DNA from: Maribacter sp. ACAM166
Lineage (GTDB): Bacteria > Bacteroidota > Bacteroidia > Flavobacteriales > Flavobacteriaceae
Direction of reading: 5' to 3'
DNA: 64,000 bases
Assembly (NCBI RefSeq): GCF_005771495.1
Contig: NZ_VAUW01000002.1
Span: 62,001-126,000 of the forward strand
Below, piece after piece: positions 55,596 to 64,000 of this stretch. The notes under the pieces were generated by a model. That model had not been told where the DNA came from and did not search any database. It was given only the letters and a program-made list of their open reading frames with translations. The translations under genes and the position numbers were made by a program. How positions within the stretch are numbered: position 1 is the stretch's first letter; the number at the start of each line of letters is the position of its first letter.

Positions 55596-58448
55596 ATGAG
55601 GACTGACGTGTTTGCACTACGCCATATAGGCATAAGGGAAGAAAATTTAAAACACATGCTCAATACAGTTGGTGTTGAGGATTTGAAACAGCTAATTCAC
55701 GAAACTATACCTGAGGATATCAGACTAAAAAAACCGTTACAATTGGATCCTCCATTGAGTGAGCACAGCTTTCTGGCACATATTGAAGCCTTATCAAAAA
55801 AGAACAAAGTGTTTCGTTCGTATATTGGATTGGGCTATCATGAGAGTCTAACCCCATCCGTTATCAAAAGAAATGTTCTTGAAAATCCGGGATGGTATAC
55901 GGCGTACACGCCGTATCAAGCAGAAATTGCTCAAGGCCGGCTAGAAGCATTATTGAATTTTCAAACTATTATTACTGAATTGACCGGTATGGAACTCGCC
56001 AATGCTTCATTATTGGATGAGAGTACAGCGGCGGCGGAAGCAATGACCATGTTATTCGATGTTCGAAGTCGTGATCAGAAGAAGAACGAGATTTTAAAAT
56101 TCTTTGTTTCAGAAGAAGTATTACCACAAACGATATCAATTTTAAATACACGTTCACTTCCCTTAGGAATTAAATTGGTCGTTGGAAATCACGAAGAGTT
56201 TGAATTCGGGAATGATTTTTATGGAGCGTTATTACAATATCCTGGAAAACATGGCCAAGTAATTGATTATTCTGGCTTTGTAGCTAAGGCGAAAGCAAAT
56301 GATATAAAAGTAGCTGTAGCTGCGGATATTTTAAGTTTAGTGCTATTAACTCCTCCAGGAGAATTAGGTGTTGATGTGGTTGTTGGCACTACACAACGTT
56401 TTGGCATACCATTAGGATATGGTGGACCACACGCAGCATTCTTCGCTACAAAAGATGAGTACAAAAGGAGTATACCGGGTCGAATTATTGGTCTAACAAA
56501 AGATAGGGATGGTAAACCTGCATTGCGTATGGCATTGCAGACCAGAGAACAACATATTAAAAGAGATAAAGCAACTTCAAATATTTGTACAGCTCAAGTA
56601 TTATTGGCTGTAATGGCAGGTATGTATGGCGTTTATCATGGACCTAAAGGTTTGAAATATATCGCAAAAAAGGTACACACAACAGCTGTAACATTGGCGG
56701 ATGCTTTGGGAAAATTAGGCCTTCATCGAATAAATAATGCATTTTTTGACACGATTACCATTAAGGCCGATGCTGAAAAAATAAAACCGATTGCCGAAAA
56801 GAATGAAGTCAACTTCCTTTACGTCGATAGCGATACCATTTCTATTGCAATAAATGAAGCTACATCATTAAAAGACCTTAATCAGATTATCACTATATTT
56901 TCTGAAGCTCTTGGTAAATCAGCTACTGAAGTTACCACCTTACTTAACAAAACTTCAGTTCCTGAAAGTATTCAGCGAACCAGTACCTTCATGGAACATA
57001 AAGTCTTTAATTCCTATCACTCGGAAACGGAATTAATGCGATATATTAAAAAATTAGAACGAAAGGATTTGGCTTTAAACCATAGTATGATTTCCTTAGG
57101 AAGTTGTACCATGAAATTAAATGCAGCGACAGAAATGCTACCATTAAGCATGACAAATTGGGGAAATATACATCCCTTCGTTCCGATAGATCAAGCAGAA
57201 GGGTACCAAATTGTATTGAGAGAATTGGCAAAAGATTTATCAGTAATTACTGGATTTGCAGACACTTCCCTACAGCCAAATTCTGGAGCACAAGGTGAGT
57301 ATGCAGGTTTAATGACCATAAGGGCTTATCATGAATCTAGGGGAGAATCAGAACGAAATATTTGTTTGATACCCTCATCTGCACACGGCACCAACCCTGC
57401 ATCCGCCGTTATGGCCGGCATGAAGGTAATCGTCACCAAAACAGATGAAAAAGGAAATATTGATGTAGCTGATTTAGAGAATAAAGCTATACTTCACGCA
57501 GATCGACTAGCAGCCCTAATGGTTACTTATCCTTCAACTCATGGCGTATTTGAATCGTCTATCAAGCAAATCACAAAATTGATTCATGACCATGGCGGAC
57601 AAGTTTATATGGATGGTGCAAATATGAACGCTCAGGTCGGCTTGACAAATCCGGCAACAATTGGAGCAGATGTTTGCCACCTAAACCTACATAAAACTTT
57701 TGCCATACCTCATGGAGGTGGCGGACCAGGTGTAGGCCCAATTTGTGTTGCACCTCAATTAGTACCATTCCTACCAAGTAATCCGGTAATTAAAACGGGA
57801 GGTGAAAAAGCAATTACTGCTATATCAGCAGCGCCTTGGGGCAGTTCACTTGCATGCCTTATTTCTTACGCATATATTAAGATGCTTGGCGAACAGGGCT
57901 TGACCCAGTCTACCAAAATTGCTATTTTAAATGCCAATTACATCAAGCACAGATTAAGTGGTAATTTTGAAGTTTTATATACAGGCGAAAAAGGAAGAGC
58001 AGCACATGAAATGATTATTGACTGCAGGCCATTTAAACAAAATGGTATCGAGGTTACCGATATTGCGAAGCGGCTAATAGACTATGGTTTTCATGCACCG
58101 ACCGTATCTTTCCCGGTAGCTGGAACCGTAATGATTGAACCGACCGAAAGCGAAAGCCTAGAAGAGCTTGACAGGTTTTGTGAAGCTCTGATATCAATAC
58201 GTACAGAAATAGATGAATCTTCGATAGATGAACCTGACAACGTTCTTAAAAATGCACCCCATACGCTAGAAATGATTACTTCAGATGATTGGCAATTTCC
58301 ATACTCAAGACAAAAGGCCTCTTTCCCTTTACCTTATATTAAGGAAAATAAGTTTTGGCCTGCAGTTCGAAGAGTTGACGATGCTTATGGAGACCGTAAT
58401 TTAATATGCACTTGTGCTCCAATTGAAGCATATGCAGATATAGAATAA
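55596..58448 (+). CDS. gcvP: Glycine dehydrogenase (decarboxylating), single-chain GcvP
   Basis: A 950-residue P protein of the glycine cleavage system. The frame is open to 55533, but the ATG at 55596 (MRTDVFALRHIGIREENL) is the usual start. Both halves of the fused alpha-beta enzyme are present: the N-terminal half with YTPYQAEIAQGRLEALLNFQ, and the C-terminal half with the PLP lysine in HLNLHKTFAIPHGGGGPG (Lys700) and the AHGTNPASAVMAG glycine-binding segment. It decarboxylates glycine and loads the aminomethyl group on GcvH. gcvT and gcvH are not in this window. A strong terminator follows. Confidence 0.97.
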   Translation: MRTDVFALRHIGIREENLKHMLNTVGVEDLKQLIHETIPEDIRLKKPLQLDPPLSEHSFLAHIEALSKKNKVFRSYIGLGYHESLTPSVIKRNVLENPGWYTAYTPYQAEIAQGRLEALLNFQTIITELTGMELANASLLDESTAAAEAMTMLFDVRSRDQKKNEILKFFVSEEVLPQTISILNTRSLPLGIKLVVGNHEEFEFGNDFYGALLQYPGKHGQVIDYSGFVAKAKANDIKVAVAADILSLVLLTPPGELGVDVVVGTTQRFGIPLGYGGPHAAFFATKDEYKRSIPGRIIGLTKDRDGKPALRMALQTREQHIKRDKATSNICTAQVLLAVMAGMYGVYHGPKGLKYIAKKVHTTAVTLADALGKLGLHRINNAFFDTITIKADAEKIKPIAEKNEVNFLYVDSDTISIAINEATSLKDLNQIITIFSEALGKSATEVTTLLNKTSVPESIQRTSTFMEHKVFNSYHSETELMRYIKKLERKDLALNHSMISLGSCTMKLNAATEMLPLSMTNWGNIHPFVPIDQAEGYQIVLRELAKDLSVITGFADTSLQPNSGAQGEYAGLMTIRAYHESRGESERNICLIPSSAHGTNPASAVMAGMKVIVTKTDEKGNIDVADLENKAILHADRLAALMVTYPSTHGVFESSIKQITKLIHDHGGQVYMDGANMNAQVGLTNPATIGADVCHLNLHKTFAIPHGGGGPGVGPICVAPQLVPFLPSNPVIKTGGEKAITAISAAPWGSSLACLISYAYIKMLGEQGLTQSTKIAILNANYIKHRLSGNFEVLYTGEKGRAAHEMIIDCRPFKQNGIEVTDIAKRLIDYGFHAPTVSFPVAGTVMIEPTESESLEELDRFCEALISIRTEIDESSIDEPDNVLKNAPHTLEMITSDDWQFPYSRQKASFPLPYIKENKFWPAVRRVDDAYGDRNLICTCAPIEAYADIE

Positions 58449-58470
58449 TCAATATTCATAGTACCTACCA

Positions 58471-58505
58471 AAGCCTTTTCGAAATATCGAAAAGGCTTTT
58501 TTATT
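58471..58505 (+). terminator. Intrinsic terminator of gcvP
   Basis: A perfect 12-base stem AAGCCTTTTCGA/TCGAAAAGGCTT with an AATA loop, followed by six T and then ATTT. Confidence 0.9.
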
Positions 58506-58610
58506 TAAAAAATGATAAAGAAATATACTATGAACGTCGTAATATTTGCTATGCATGCATAAAATATTAAAACAGGTTTATTATATTTAAAAATTAACCA
58601 ATAACGCACA

Positions 58611-59669
58611 ATGAGTATAGCAATAACGGGAACAGGAAGCTATATCCCATCCCTCACCATTACCAATACCGATTTTAACGACCATCAATTTCTTAATTTA
58701 GATGGAACAGCTTTTAATCATGACAATAAGGTCATCATCGAAAAATTCAAAGCGATTACAGGTATTGAAGAAAGAAGGTACGCAGAAAAAGAACTTACCA
58801 CCTCTAACCTTGCTTATTTTGCAGCAGAAAAAGCGATCAAAAATGCACAAATAGATAAAGAAACACTAGACTATATCATTGTAGCCCATAATTTTGGAGA
58901 CATTACTTATGGTCAAAATCAAGGGGATACTTTACCAAGTTTAGCGACTCGGGTAAAGCATCAATTACAGATTAAAAACCCCAAATGTGTAGCGTATGAT
59001 TTATTGTTTGGTTGCCCAGGTTGGCTAGAAGGCATGATACAGGCGAATGCGTTTATCAAAAGTGGCATTGCCAAAAAATGTTTAGTAATAGGCGCAGAGA
59101 CATTATCTAGAGTTATAGATGACTATGATCGTGATTCCATGATATATTCTGATGGTGCAGGGGCAGCAATAGTAGAAGAAACAGAAGACGGTGGTGAAAT
59201 TTTATCCCACGAGTCAGCTACTTTTGCTACTGATGAAGCTAATTATTTGTTTTTTGGGGGCACCTATAATAAAAGCGATAAAAATAGTACCAATTACATA
59301 AAAATGCACGGCAGAAAGATATATGAGTTTGCAGTAACTCAGGTACCGAAGGCCATGGCTGAGTGCCTAGAGAAGAGTAACGTTCCCATAGATGATGTAA
59401 AAAAAATATTTATCCATCAGGCAAATGAAAAAATGGATGAAGCCATAGTAAAACGCTTTTTCAAACTTTGCAATAAGGAAATGCCAGAAGGCATTATGCC
59501 AATGAGTATCTCAAAATTAGGAAATAGCTCCGTTGCAACTATACCAACACTATTTGACTTAGTCAGAAATGGTAAATTAGAAAATCAAGAAGTTAAAAAG
59601 GGAGATGTTGTTATCTTTGCTAGTGTTGGCGCAGGAATGAATGTCAATGCAATGGTTTACAGAATTTAA
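58611..59669 (+). CDS. 3-oxoacyl-ACP synthase III-like condensing enzyme
   Basis: A 352-residue thiolase-fold enzyme of the FabH/KAS III type. The catalytic triad is visible: Cys135 in LLFGCPGWLEGMIQANAF, His269 in IFIHQANEKMDE, Asn305 in KLGNSSVATIPTLF. The usual GDGAGAAIVE motif is present as SDGAGAAIVEE. The protein is about 30 residues longer than E. coli FabH, with an insert near VKHQLQIKNPKC. It may start fatty-acid chains or make a specialised acyl product. A methyltransferase and a glycosyltransferase gene follow with almost no gap, which suggests a dedicated lipid or glycolipid pathway rather than housekeeping fatty-acid synthesis. Confidence 0.88.
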   Translation: MSIAITGTGSYIPSLTITNTDFNDHQFLNLDGTAFNHDNKVIIEKFKAITGIEERRYAEKELTTSNLAYFAAEKAIKNAQIDKETLDYIIVAHNFGDITYGQNQGDTLPSLATRVKHQLQIKNPKCVAYDLLFGCPGWLEGMIQANAFIKSGIAKKCLVIGAETLSRVIDDYDRDSMIYSDGAGAAIVEETEDGGEILSHESATFATDEANYLFFGGTYNKSDKNSTNYIKMHGRKIYEFAVTQVPKAMAECLEKSNVPIDDVKKIFIHQANEKMDEAIVKRFFKLCNKEMPEGIMPMSISKLGNSSVATIPTLFDLVRNGKLENQEVKKGDVVIFASVGAGMNVNAMVYRI

Positions 59670-59670
59670 C

Positions 59671-60195
59671 ATGTACGAAAAAAGCTTTCCAAACAAACGA
59701 TACCAACATACTTTACATTTTTTGCAAAAGCATATTAGCAAAAATGAATCCATTTTAGATTTAGGCGTTAAAAATCCGTTTACCCAGCTAATGGAACAAG
59801 ATGGTTACAAGGTTAAAAACACAACTGGAGAAGACTTAGATGTTGATCTTTCATCTGTTATAAACTCCAATACGGATGTAGTAACCGCATTTGAGATTTT
59901 TGAACATCTTTTAGCACCACTACACATCTTATCTAACATTAAAGCTGATAAGCTAGTAGCCAGTATACCTTTAAGACTATGGTTCTCCTCAGCCTATAGA
60001 AGCAAGACAGATAAATGGGATAGGCACTATCATGAGTTCGAAGATTGGCAATTTGATTGGTTGTTGGAAAAAGCAGGATGGGAGATACAGGATAGGCAAA
60101 AATGGACTAATCCAGTGAAAAAAATTGGAATAAGACCTCTTCTTAGATTGTTTACTCCGAGGTATTATATCGTATACGCAACTAGAAAACAATAG
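59671..60195 (+). CDS. SAM-dependent methyltransferase-like protein
   Basis: A 174-residue protein. A frame is open from 59641, within the preceding gene, but the ATG at 59671, one base after its stop, is the natural start (MYEKSFPNKRYQHTLHFL). It has a class I methyltransferase plan: SILDLGVKNPFTQLMEQDG for motif I (a degenerate form of DxGxGxG), FEIFEHLLAPLHIL for the post-II helix, and YRSKTDKWDRHYHEFEDWQ. The glycine-rich loop is poor, so SAM binding is less certain than the fold. It is coupled to the KAS III-like gene and lies 12 bases before the glycosyltransferase gene. Confidence 0.72.
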   Translation: MYEKSFPNKRYQHTLHFLQKHISKNESILDLGVKNPFTQLMEQDGYKVKNTTGEDLDVDLSSVINSNTDVVTAFEIFEHLLAPLHILSNIKADKLVASIPLRLWFSSAYRSKTDKWDRHYHEFEDWQFDWLLEKAGWEIQDRQKWTNPVKKIGIRPLLRLFTPRYYIVYATRKQ

Positions 60196-60207
60196 ACCAC
60201 ATCAAAA

Positions 60208-61062
60208 ATGGATTACTATTTAGTTATTCCTATACATAACGAAGAGGCCTTCTTAACAAGCACCTTAGATTCCATATTAGATCAGTCATTGCTTCCTAAA
60301 AAAGCAATTCTAGTTAATGATAACTCTACAGATGCCACGGAAGCTATCATAGATTCCTATTTAAAGAAAAGTGCCATTTTTCAAAAATTGAATGTTGTAT
60401 CATCTATACAACATATGCCAGGCAGCAAAGTAATCAATGCCTTTAATAGGGGATTAGAAACTTTAGATGATGCGTATGATTTTATAGTAAAACTTGATGC
60501 CGATATTATTTTACCACACGATTATTTTGAATCTATAAGTACTCATTTTAGGAGAGACACTAGTATTGGTATTTGTGGAGGATTTATTTACGAACAAACC
60601 GAATATGGACAATGGGAATTAAGTCACCCAATGGACAAAGAACATATTAGAGGCGCTTTTAAGGCGTATTCCAAAACTTGTTTTAAAGCTATTGGTGGAT
60701 TAAAAAATGTCATGGGATGGGATACTGTAGATGAACTTTTAGCTACCTATAATGGATTTTCCCTACATACCGATTCTACGCTTAAAATAAAGCACCTAAG
60801 GCCCACAGGTAATGCGTATAACATCAACGCTAAAAGACTTCAGGGAAAAGCCATGTACACCATGCGCTATGGATTTATGATTACCTGTATCGCCTCTATC
60901 AAAATGGCTTCGAAAAACAATTCAATTAAATCATTCTGGAACAATATGGCGGGGTATATTAATGCCACTCAAAGCAACACTCCTTACATCGTTAGCGAAG
61001 AAGAAGGAAGCTATATAAGAACTCTACGTTGGAGAAACATTAAAACTAAAATTTTCGCATAA
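60208..61062 (+). CDS. Family 2 (GT-A) glycosyltransferase
   Basis: A 284-residue GT-A fold enzyme. It begins YYLVIPIHNEEAFLTSTLDS, has LVNDNSTDATEAIIDSYL and the metal-binding DxD as VKLDADIILPHDYFES, then ISTHFRRDTSIGICGGF and a GGLKNVMGWDTVDELLA acceptor-side motif. No membrane segment, so it works at the cytoplasmic face. With the two upstream genes it forms a compact unit; it could glycosylate the product of the condensing enzyme and methyltransferase. Donor and acceptor cannot be read from the sequence. A bidirectional terminator follows. Confidence 0.88.
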   Translation: MDYYLVIPIHNEEAFLTSTLDSILDQSLLPKKAILVNDNSTDATEAIIDSYLKKSAIFQKLNVVSSIQHMPGSKVINAFNRGLETLDDAYDFIVKLDADIILPHDYFESISTHFRRDTSIGICGGFIYEQTEYGQWELSHPMDKEHIRGAFKAYSKTCFKAIGGLKNVMGWDTVDELLATYNGFSLHTDSTLKIKHLRPTGNAYNINAKRLQGKAMYTMRYGFMITCIASIKMASKNNSIKSFWNNMAGYINATQSNTPYIVSEEEGSYIRTLRWRNIKTKIFA

Positions 61063-61063
61063 A

Positions 61064-61089
61064 AAAAGCCATCTATATAGATGGCTTTT
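61064..61089. terminator. Bidirectional terminator between glycosyltransferase and ompH genes
   Basis: A perfect 26-base palindrome, AAAAGCCATCTAT and its complement, with A run on one side and T run on the other. It serves both convergent transcripts. Confidence 0.85.
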
Positions 61090-61111
61090 CTTTTATTCTA
61101 AAGTTTGTAGA

Positions 61112-61621
61112 TTAGAAGCCTAGTTGCTTTTTAACATCTACCAGAAGGTCTTTACCTCTAGCTACGATTAGTCCACCGCCTGATTGTGCATCGATGACAT
61201 AATCAAACCCTTGAGCTGTGGCAACCTTTTCAATAGCCGCCTTTGCCTTTTCTGAAATAGGAGCAAACAATTCCGCTTGCTTTTTCTGAAACTCTTGCTG
61301 AGCTGCTTGTTGCGCTTCACCTATATTCTTTTCAAAACCTTGTAATTCAACAGCTCTCTTATCATTTTCTTCTTTTGATTTAGAAGGAGCCTCATTTTGA
61401 TATTGCGTAAATTTATTACGCAATTCAGTCATTGAAGCTTGTATATCGGCATTATACGTTTCTTGTAATTTTTTAAGTTCAGCCTCTGCAGATTTCATTT
61501 CTGGCATCGCCGATAATAATTGAGTAACATCTATATGCGCAATCTTACTTTGTGCATTTACAAAACTTGTTGTCGCTACGAACAACAATAAGGCTACTAC
61601 TATTTTTTTTACTTGTTTCAT
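61112..61621 (-). CDS. OmpH/Skp-family periplasmic chaperone (second copy)
   Basis: A 169-residue exported protein with a signal peptide (LLFVATTSFVNAQ). The mature part starts KIAHIDVTQLLSAMPEMKSA, continues as a Glu/Gln/Lys-rich coiled coil (about residues 40-120, the Skp tentacles) and ends with the beta strands EKVATAQGFDYVIDAQSGGG. Skp-like trimers hold unfolded outer-membrane proteins for BAM. It lies 53 bases after the longer OmpH gene and downstream of bamA on this strand, the standard bacteroidetal order. Confidence 0.93.
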   Translation of the reverse strand: MKQVKKIVVALLLFVATTSFVNAQSKIAHIDVTQLLSAMPEMKSAEAELKKLQETYNADIQASMTELRNKFTQYQNEAPSKSKEENDKRAVELQGFEKNIGEAQQAAQQEFQKKQAELFAPISEKAKAAIEKVATAQGFDYVIDAQSGGGLIVARGKDLLVDVKKQLGF

Positions 61622-61674
61622 GTGTTCTAATTTAAATCTAATTTGAGTGTTAATTTTATGGTTACTAAACCTAT

Positions 61675-62511
61675 TTAAACGGTACCGTTATTATCGTCTT
61701 TTTCGGTATCGTTATTTCTTTCTTTAAGTTTCTCTTGTTTTTTAGCTTCTCGTTCCTCTAATAATTTTTTTCTTCGCTCCTCATACGCCTTCTTACGTTC
61801 TTCTCTTAGCTTTAATTGCTCTGTTCTTGTATCAGTAGCCGACTTCTTCCTTGCCTCAGCTGCCTCTGTAGCTTTATCCAATCGTTCTTGTAACGCCTCA
61901 CTTACTACTTCTGAATCATCCTCATCTTCGAAAGCACCTAATCTATCTCTATTACTAGCTTTTTTAGACGGTGCGCTTACTTTCCTAGTCCTAGCAATAC
62001 CTCTTAATATCAAATCACTGATATCGTGTCTTTTTTCAGAATACAACATTACAACATCCGCAGATTTATCAAAAATAAAATCATACTTTTTATTTGCTCC
62101 TATTTTTTGCACTTCATTGAATACCTGATCTTGTATTGGTTGAATCAATCTTCTTTTTTGCAAAACCAAATCTCCTTGCGGCCCAAAACGATCCTGTTGA
62201 TATTCAATCATCTCTCTTTCTAAAATTTGAATTTCCTCTTCACGCTCAGCAATCAACTCTGGAGTCAACAACACCTTTTCTGCCATTAAATCCTTTTTCA
62301 TTTGCTCCACAATACTTTGCTTCTGCTCCACATCAACTTTCCATCGTTGCACTTTGGTTTCCAACTGTTCAGTTGCATCCCTGTACTCATCTACATTTTC
62401 CAGGATATATTCCATATCTACATAGGCAATTCTAACCCCTCTTTGGGCAATACTCCCAATCGTCATAAACATGACTGAAACTAATAAAAGAACTTTTGTT
62501 TTTGAACTCAT
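61675..62511 (-). CDS. OmpH/Skp-family chaperone with extended charged C-terminus
   Basis: A 278-residue exported OmpH. After the signal peptide (VSVMFMTIGSIAQ) the Skp domain covers about residues 22-165 (RIAYVDMEYILENVDEYRDA, ELIAEREEEIQILEREMIEY, ANKKYDFIFDKSADVVMLYS). The final 90 residues are a highly charged tail (LKLREERKKAYEERRKKLLE-like, ending ERNNDTEKDDNNGTV) that standard Skp lacks. Such tails recur in flavobacterial copies beside bamA. It lies between bamA and the shorter ompH, so all three are likely one operon for outer-membrane assembly. Confidence 0.92.
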   Translation of the reverse strand: MSSKTKVLLLVSVMFMTIGSIAQRGVRIAYVDMEYILENVDEYRDATEQLETKVQRWKVDVEQKQSIVEQMKKDLMAEKVLLTPELIAEREEEIQILEREMIEYQQDRFGPQGDLVLQKRRLIQPIQDQVFNEVQKIGANKKYDFIFDKSADVVMLYSEKRHDISDLILRGIARTRKVSAPSKKASNRDRLGAFEDEDDSEVVSEALQERLDKATEAAEARKKSATDTRTEQLKLREERKKAYEERRKKLLEEREAKKQEKLKERNNDTEKDDNNGTV

Positions 62512-62615
62512 TGCTGATATCGTTTAATCCTAATAGAAAATATCGTGCCAAAAATACTAAATCTTTTAAAATGAAAGGTTTAGAATAATTAACAACTATT
62601 TTATTTTAGTTAAAA

Positions 62616-64000
62616 TTAAAACTGTTGACCAATAATGAAGTGAGTTTGCCATCCGCTAGGCCCTTGACCTGCTGATTGTGGTTTTAAATCTTCGTCAAAT
62701 CCATAACCAAAATCAATACCCAACAAACCAAATGCTGGCATAAAGATTCGCAGCCCCACACCGGCCGATCGTTTTAATTGAAACGGATTAAAGTCCTGAA
62801 AATTGTTGAAGGCATTACCACCCTCTAAAAATGCAAGACCATAGATAGACGCAGAAGGCTTCAATGTTAATGGATAACGCAACTCTAAGGAGAATTTATT
62901 ATAAATTAAAGCACCATCTGGGGTGGTTGCTCCCTCTGAATACGGAGTAATAGATTGATTATCATATCCTCTTAATTGCACAACATCCCTACCATCTAAA
63001 GTAAAGTTTCCTAAGCCGTCTCCACCTACATAAAAACGTTCAAAAGGAACATTACCTACCGAACTATTATAGCTGCCTAAAAAGCCAAATTCAGCATTAC
63101 TACGCAAAACTAATTTATCGACCAATGTAGTATACCAATCGCCTTTAAATTTAACTTTATAATATTCCAATAATCTAAAGCGTTCTTGATCTACATCCTG
63201 TAATTCATTATTTTCAGCTTGCGTTATTGTTTGAACATTTTTCTTATCATCTAACTCTTCTGATCTATTTTTCAATGCTCTATAATCTTTATTTCCAAAA
63301 AGCGACCATGGCGGAGTAAATTTAGCAGTCACTTCAAAGTTAGAACCACCTCTAGGGAATATACGACCACCTTGTGTTGCATTACGAGAGATACCAAAAG
63401 TATACGCTAATGAATTTGCCTTACCGTTACCAAAGTTAAACAGGCCAATATTATAATTTCTAAAATCATACAACTGATACCCTAATGAATGTGATATTGT
63501 AAAGAAATCATCCGGCCATTGAACCCGTTTGGCCAAACCAACGGTAACACCTGTAATAGAGAATTGCTGATCTTTGTTAACCTCAATGCCATTACTACCA
63601 CCATAGGAAGCGGCAAATTGTTGCGTTCTTGATAAACTTAAATTAAAACGTACAGGTTTTTTACCACCTAACCAAGGCTCTGAAAAATTCAAACTATACA
63701 CTCTAAAAGTTCTACTTGCCTGTAACCTCAGCGCAAATGTTTGACCATCTCCCATAGGCACCGGCTTATATTTCTCACCTTTAAACAAATTTTGAATAGA
63801 GAAATTACTAAATGATAGGCCTAATGTACCAATGAAACCACCGCCACCATAACCACCTTGTAATTCTATCTGACTTGACCCTGACTCTACCAAACTCCAA
63901 GCTAAATCAACAGTGCCTTCGTTCGGATTAGCATTTAATACATCTGGTGTTATTTGTTCTGCATCGAAAAATCCTAACTGACCTAATTCACGAATACTTC
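62616..64000 (-). CDS. bamA: Outer-membrane assembly factor BamA, C-terminal part
   Basis: The minus-strand frame is open to the last base of the window, so the 5' end is missing. A TTG at 63893 is not the start: upstream codons read SIRELGQLGFFDAEQITPDV and continue NPNEGTVDLAWSLVE, the end of the last POTRA domain. The barrel follows (IELQGGYGGGGFIGTLGLSF) with the Omp85 features LRGYDNQSITPYSEG (lid loop, variant of VRGF/VRGY), GLAFLEGGNAFNN, and SAGVGLRIFMPAFGLLGIDF, ending on HFIIGQQF with a terminal Phe. About 461 residues are visible. BamA inserts barrels into the outer membrane; the two OmpH chaperones follow in the same operon. Confidence 0.95.
   Translation of the reverse strand, partial: SIRELGQLGFFDAEQITPDVLNANPNEGTVDLAWSLVESGSSQIELQGGYGGGGFIGTLGLSFSNFSIQNLFKGEKYKPVPMGDGQTFALRLQASRTFRVYSLNFSEPWLGGKKPVRFNLSLSRTQQFAASYGGSNGIEVNKDQQFSITGVTVGLAKRVQWPDDFFTISHSLGYQLYDFRNYNIGLFNFGNGKANSLAYTFGISRNATQGGRIFPRGGSNFEVTAKFTPPWSLFGNKDYRALKNRSEELDDKKNVQTITQAENNELQDVDQERFRLLEYYKVKFKGDWYTTLVDKLVLRSNAEFGFLGSYNSSVGNVPFERFYVGGDGLGNFTLDGRDVVQLRGYDNQSITPYSEGATTPDGALIYNKFSLELRYPLTLKPSASIYGLAFLEGGNAFNNFQDFNPFQLKRSAGVGLRIFMPAFGLLGIDFGYGFDEDLKPQSAGQGPSGWQTHFIIGQQF

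Noticed and set aside
1..64000. tRNA or rRNA genes
   Set aside because: No cloverleaf with a T-loop GGTTCGAAT-type motif and no rRNA-like segment was recognised in any spacer.

Overview
The window looks like the chromosome of a marine-type member of the Flavobacteriaceae (Bacteroidota). The evidence is a SusC/SusD pair, many lipoproteins with short N-terminal lipoboxes, BamA-OmpH-OmpH order, Bacteroidota-type -7 boxes (TAnnTTTG) with no Shine-Dalgarno sequences, an AT-rich sequence, and a hypoxanthine phosphoribosyltransferase-adenylate kinase fusion. A genus cannot be named from the sequence alone. No rRNA, tRNA or CRISPR array was seen.

Layout. 1-7.4 kb: outer-membrane uptake and extracellular enzymes: the C-terminal part of a SusC barrel, a SusD-like lipoprotein, a third lipoprotein, a terminator, then a sorbosone-dehydrogenase-like lipoprotein and an arylsulfotransferase-like lipoprotein. 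7.4-19.4 kb: ordinary housekeeping genes (rlmB, rhomboid protease, rarA, a DUF5723-like barrel with its lipoprotein partner, the radC/deacetylase/yjjG operon, mpl, a cupin, an atypical SDR). 19.4-37.3 kb: a gene-poor accessory stretch with long non-coding spacers. It holds a cyanophycinase-like lipoprotein, cydAB with a small membrane protein, a solitary lpxD, a DoxX protein and a sensory block. The sensory block consists of a hybrid histidine kinase whose N-terminus is fourteen 21-residue coiled-coil repeats, a CheB-CheR-PAS fusion, a PAS-histidine kinase-receiver protein overlapping it, and a decayed third kinase with an intact receiver. A wrecked Fic-family gene (mobile mystery protein B type) follows. 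A small hairpin-bearing repeat recurs four times in this stretch only.

37.3-46.6 kb: adenine deaminase, a membrane protein, a very large alpha-2-macroglobulin with a CxEQ motif, and a broken M13 peptidase. 46.7-58.5 kb: core genes (obgE, hpt-adk fusion, purK-purE, M3 peptidase, rhodanese, ECF sigma factor with a small zinc-finger partner, UbiA-like membrane protein, gcvP). The purine genes (adenine deaminase, hpt-adk, purEK) make a loose metabolic theme. 58.6-64 kb: a tightly packed KAS III-like synthase / methyltransferase / family 2 glycosyltransferase trio, convergent with ompH-ompH-bamA (bamA runs off the window end).

Most likely to be new: the sensor-less 21-residue-repeat kinase beside CheB-CheR, the covarying dispersed hairpin element around it, the heptamer tandem repeats downstream of two unrelated genes, and the KAS III/methyltransferase/glycosyltransferase trio, whose product is unknown.
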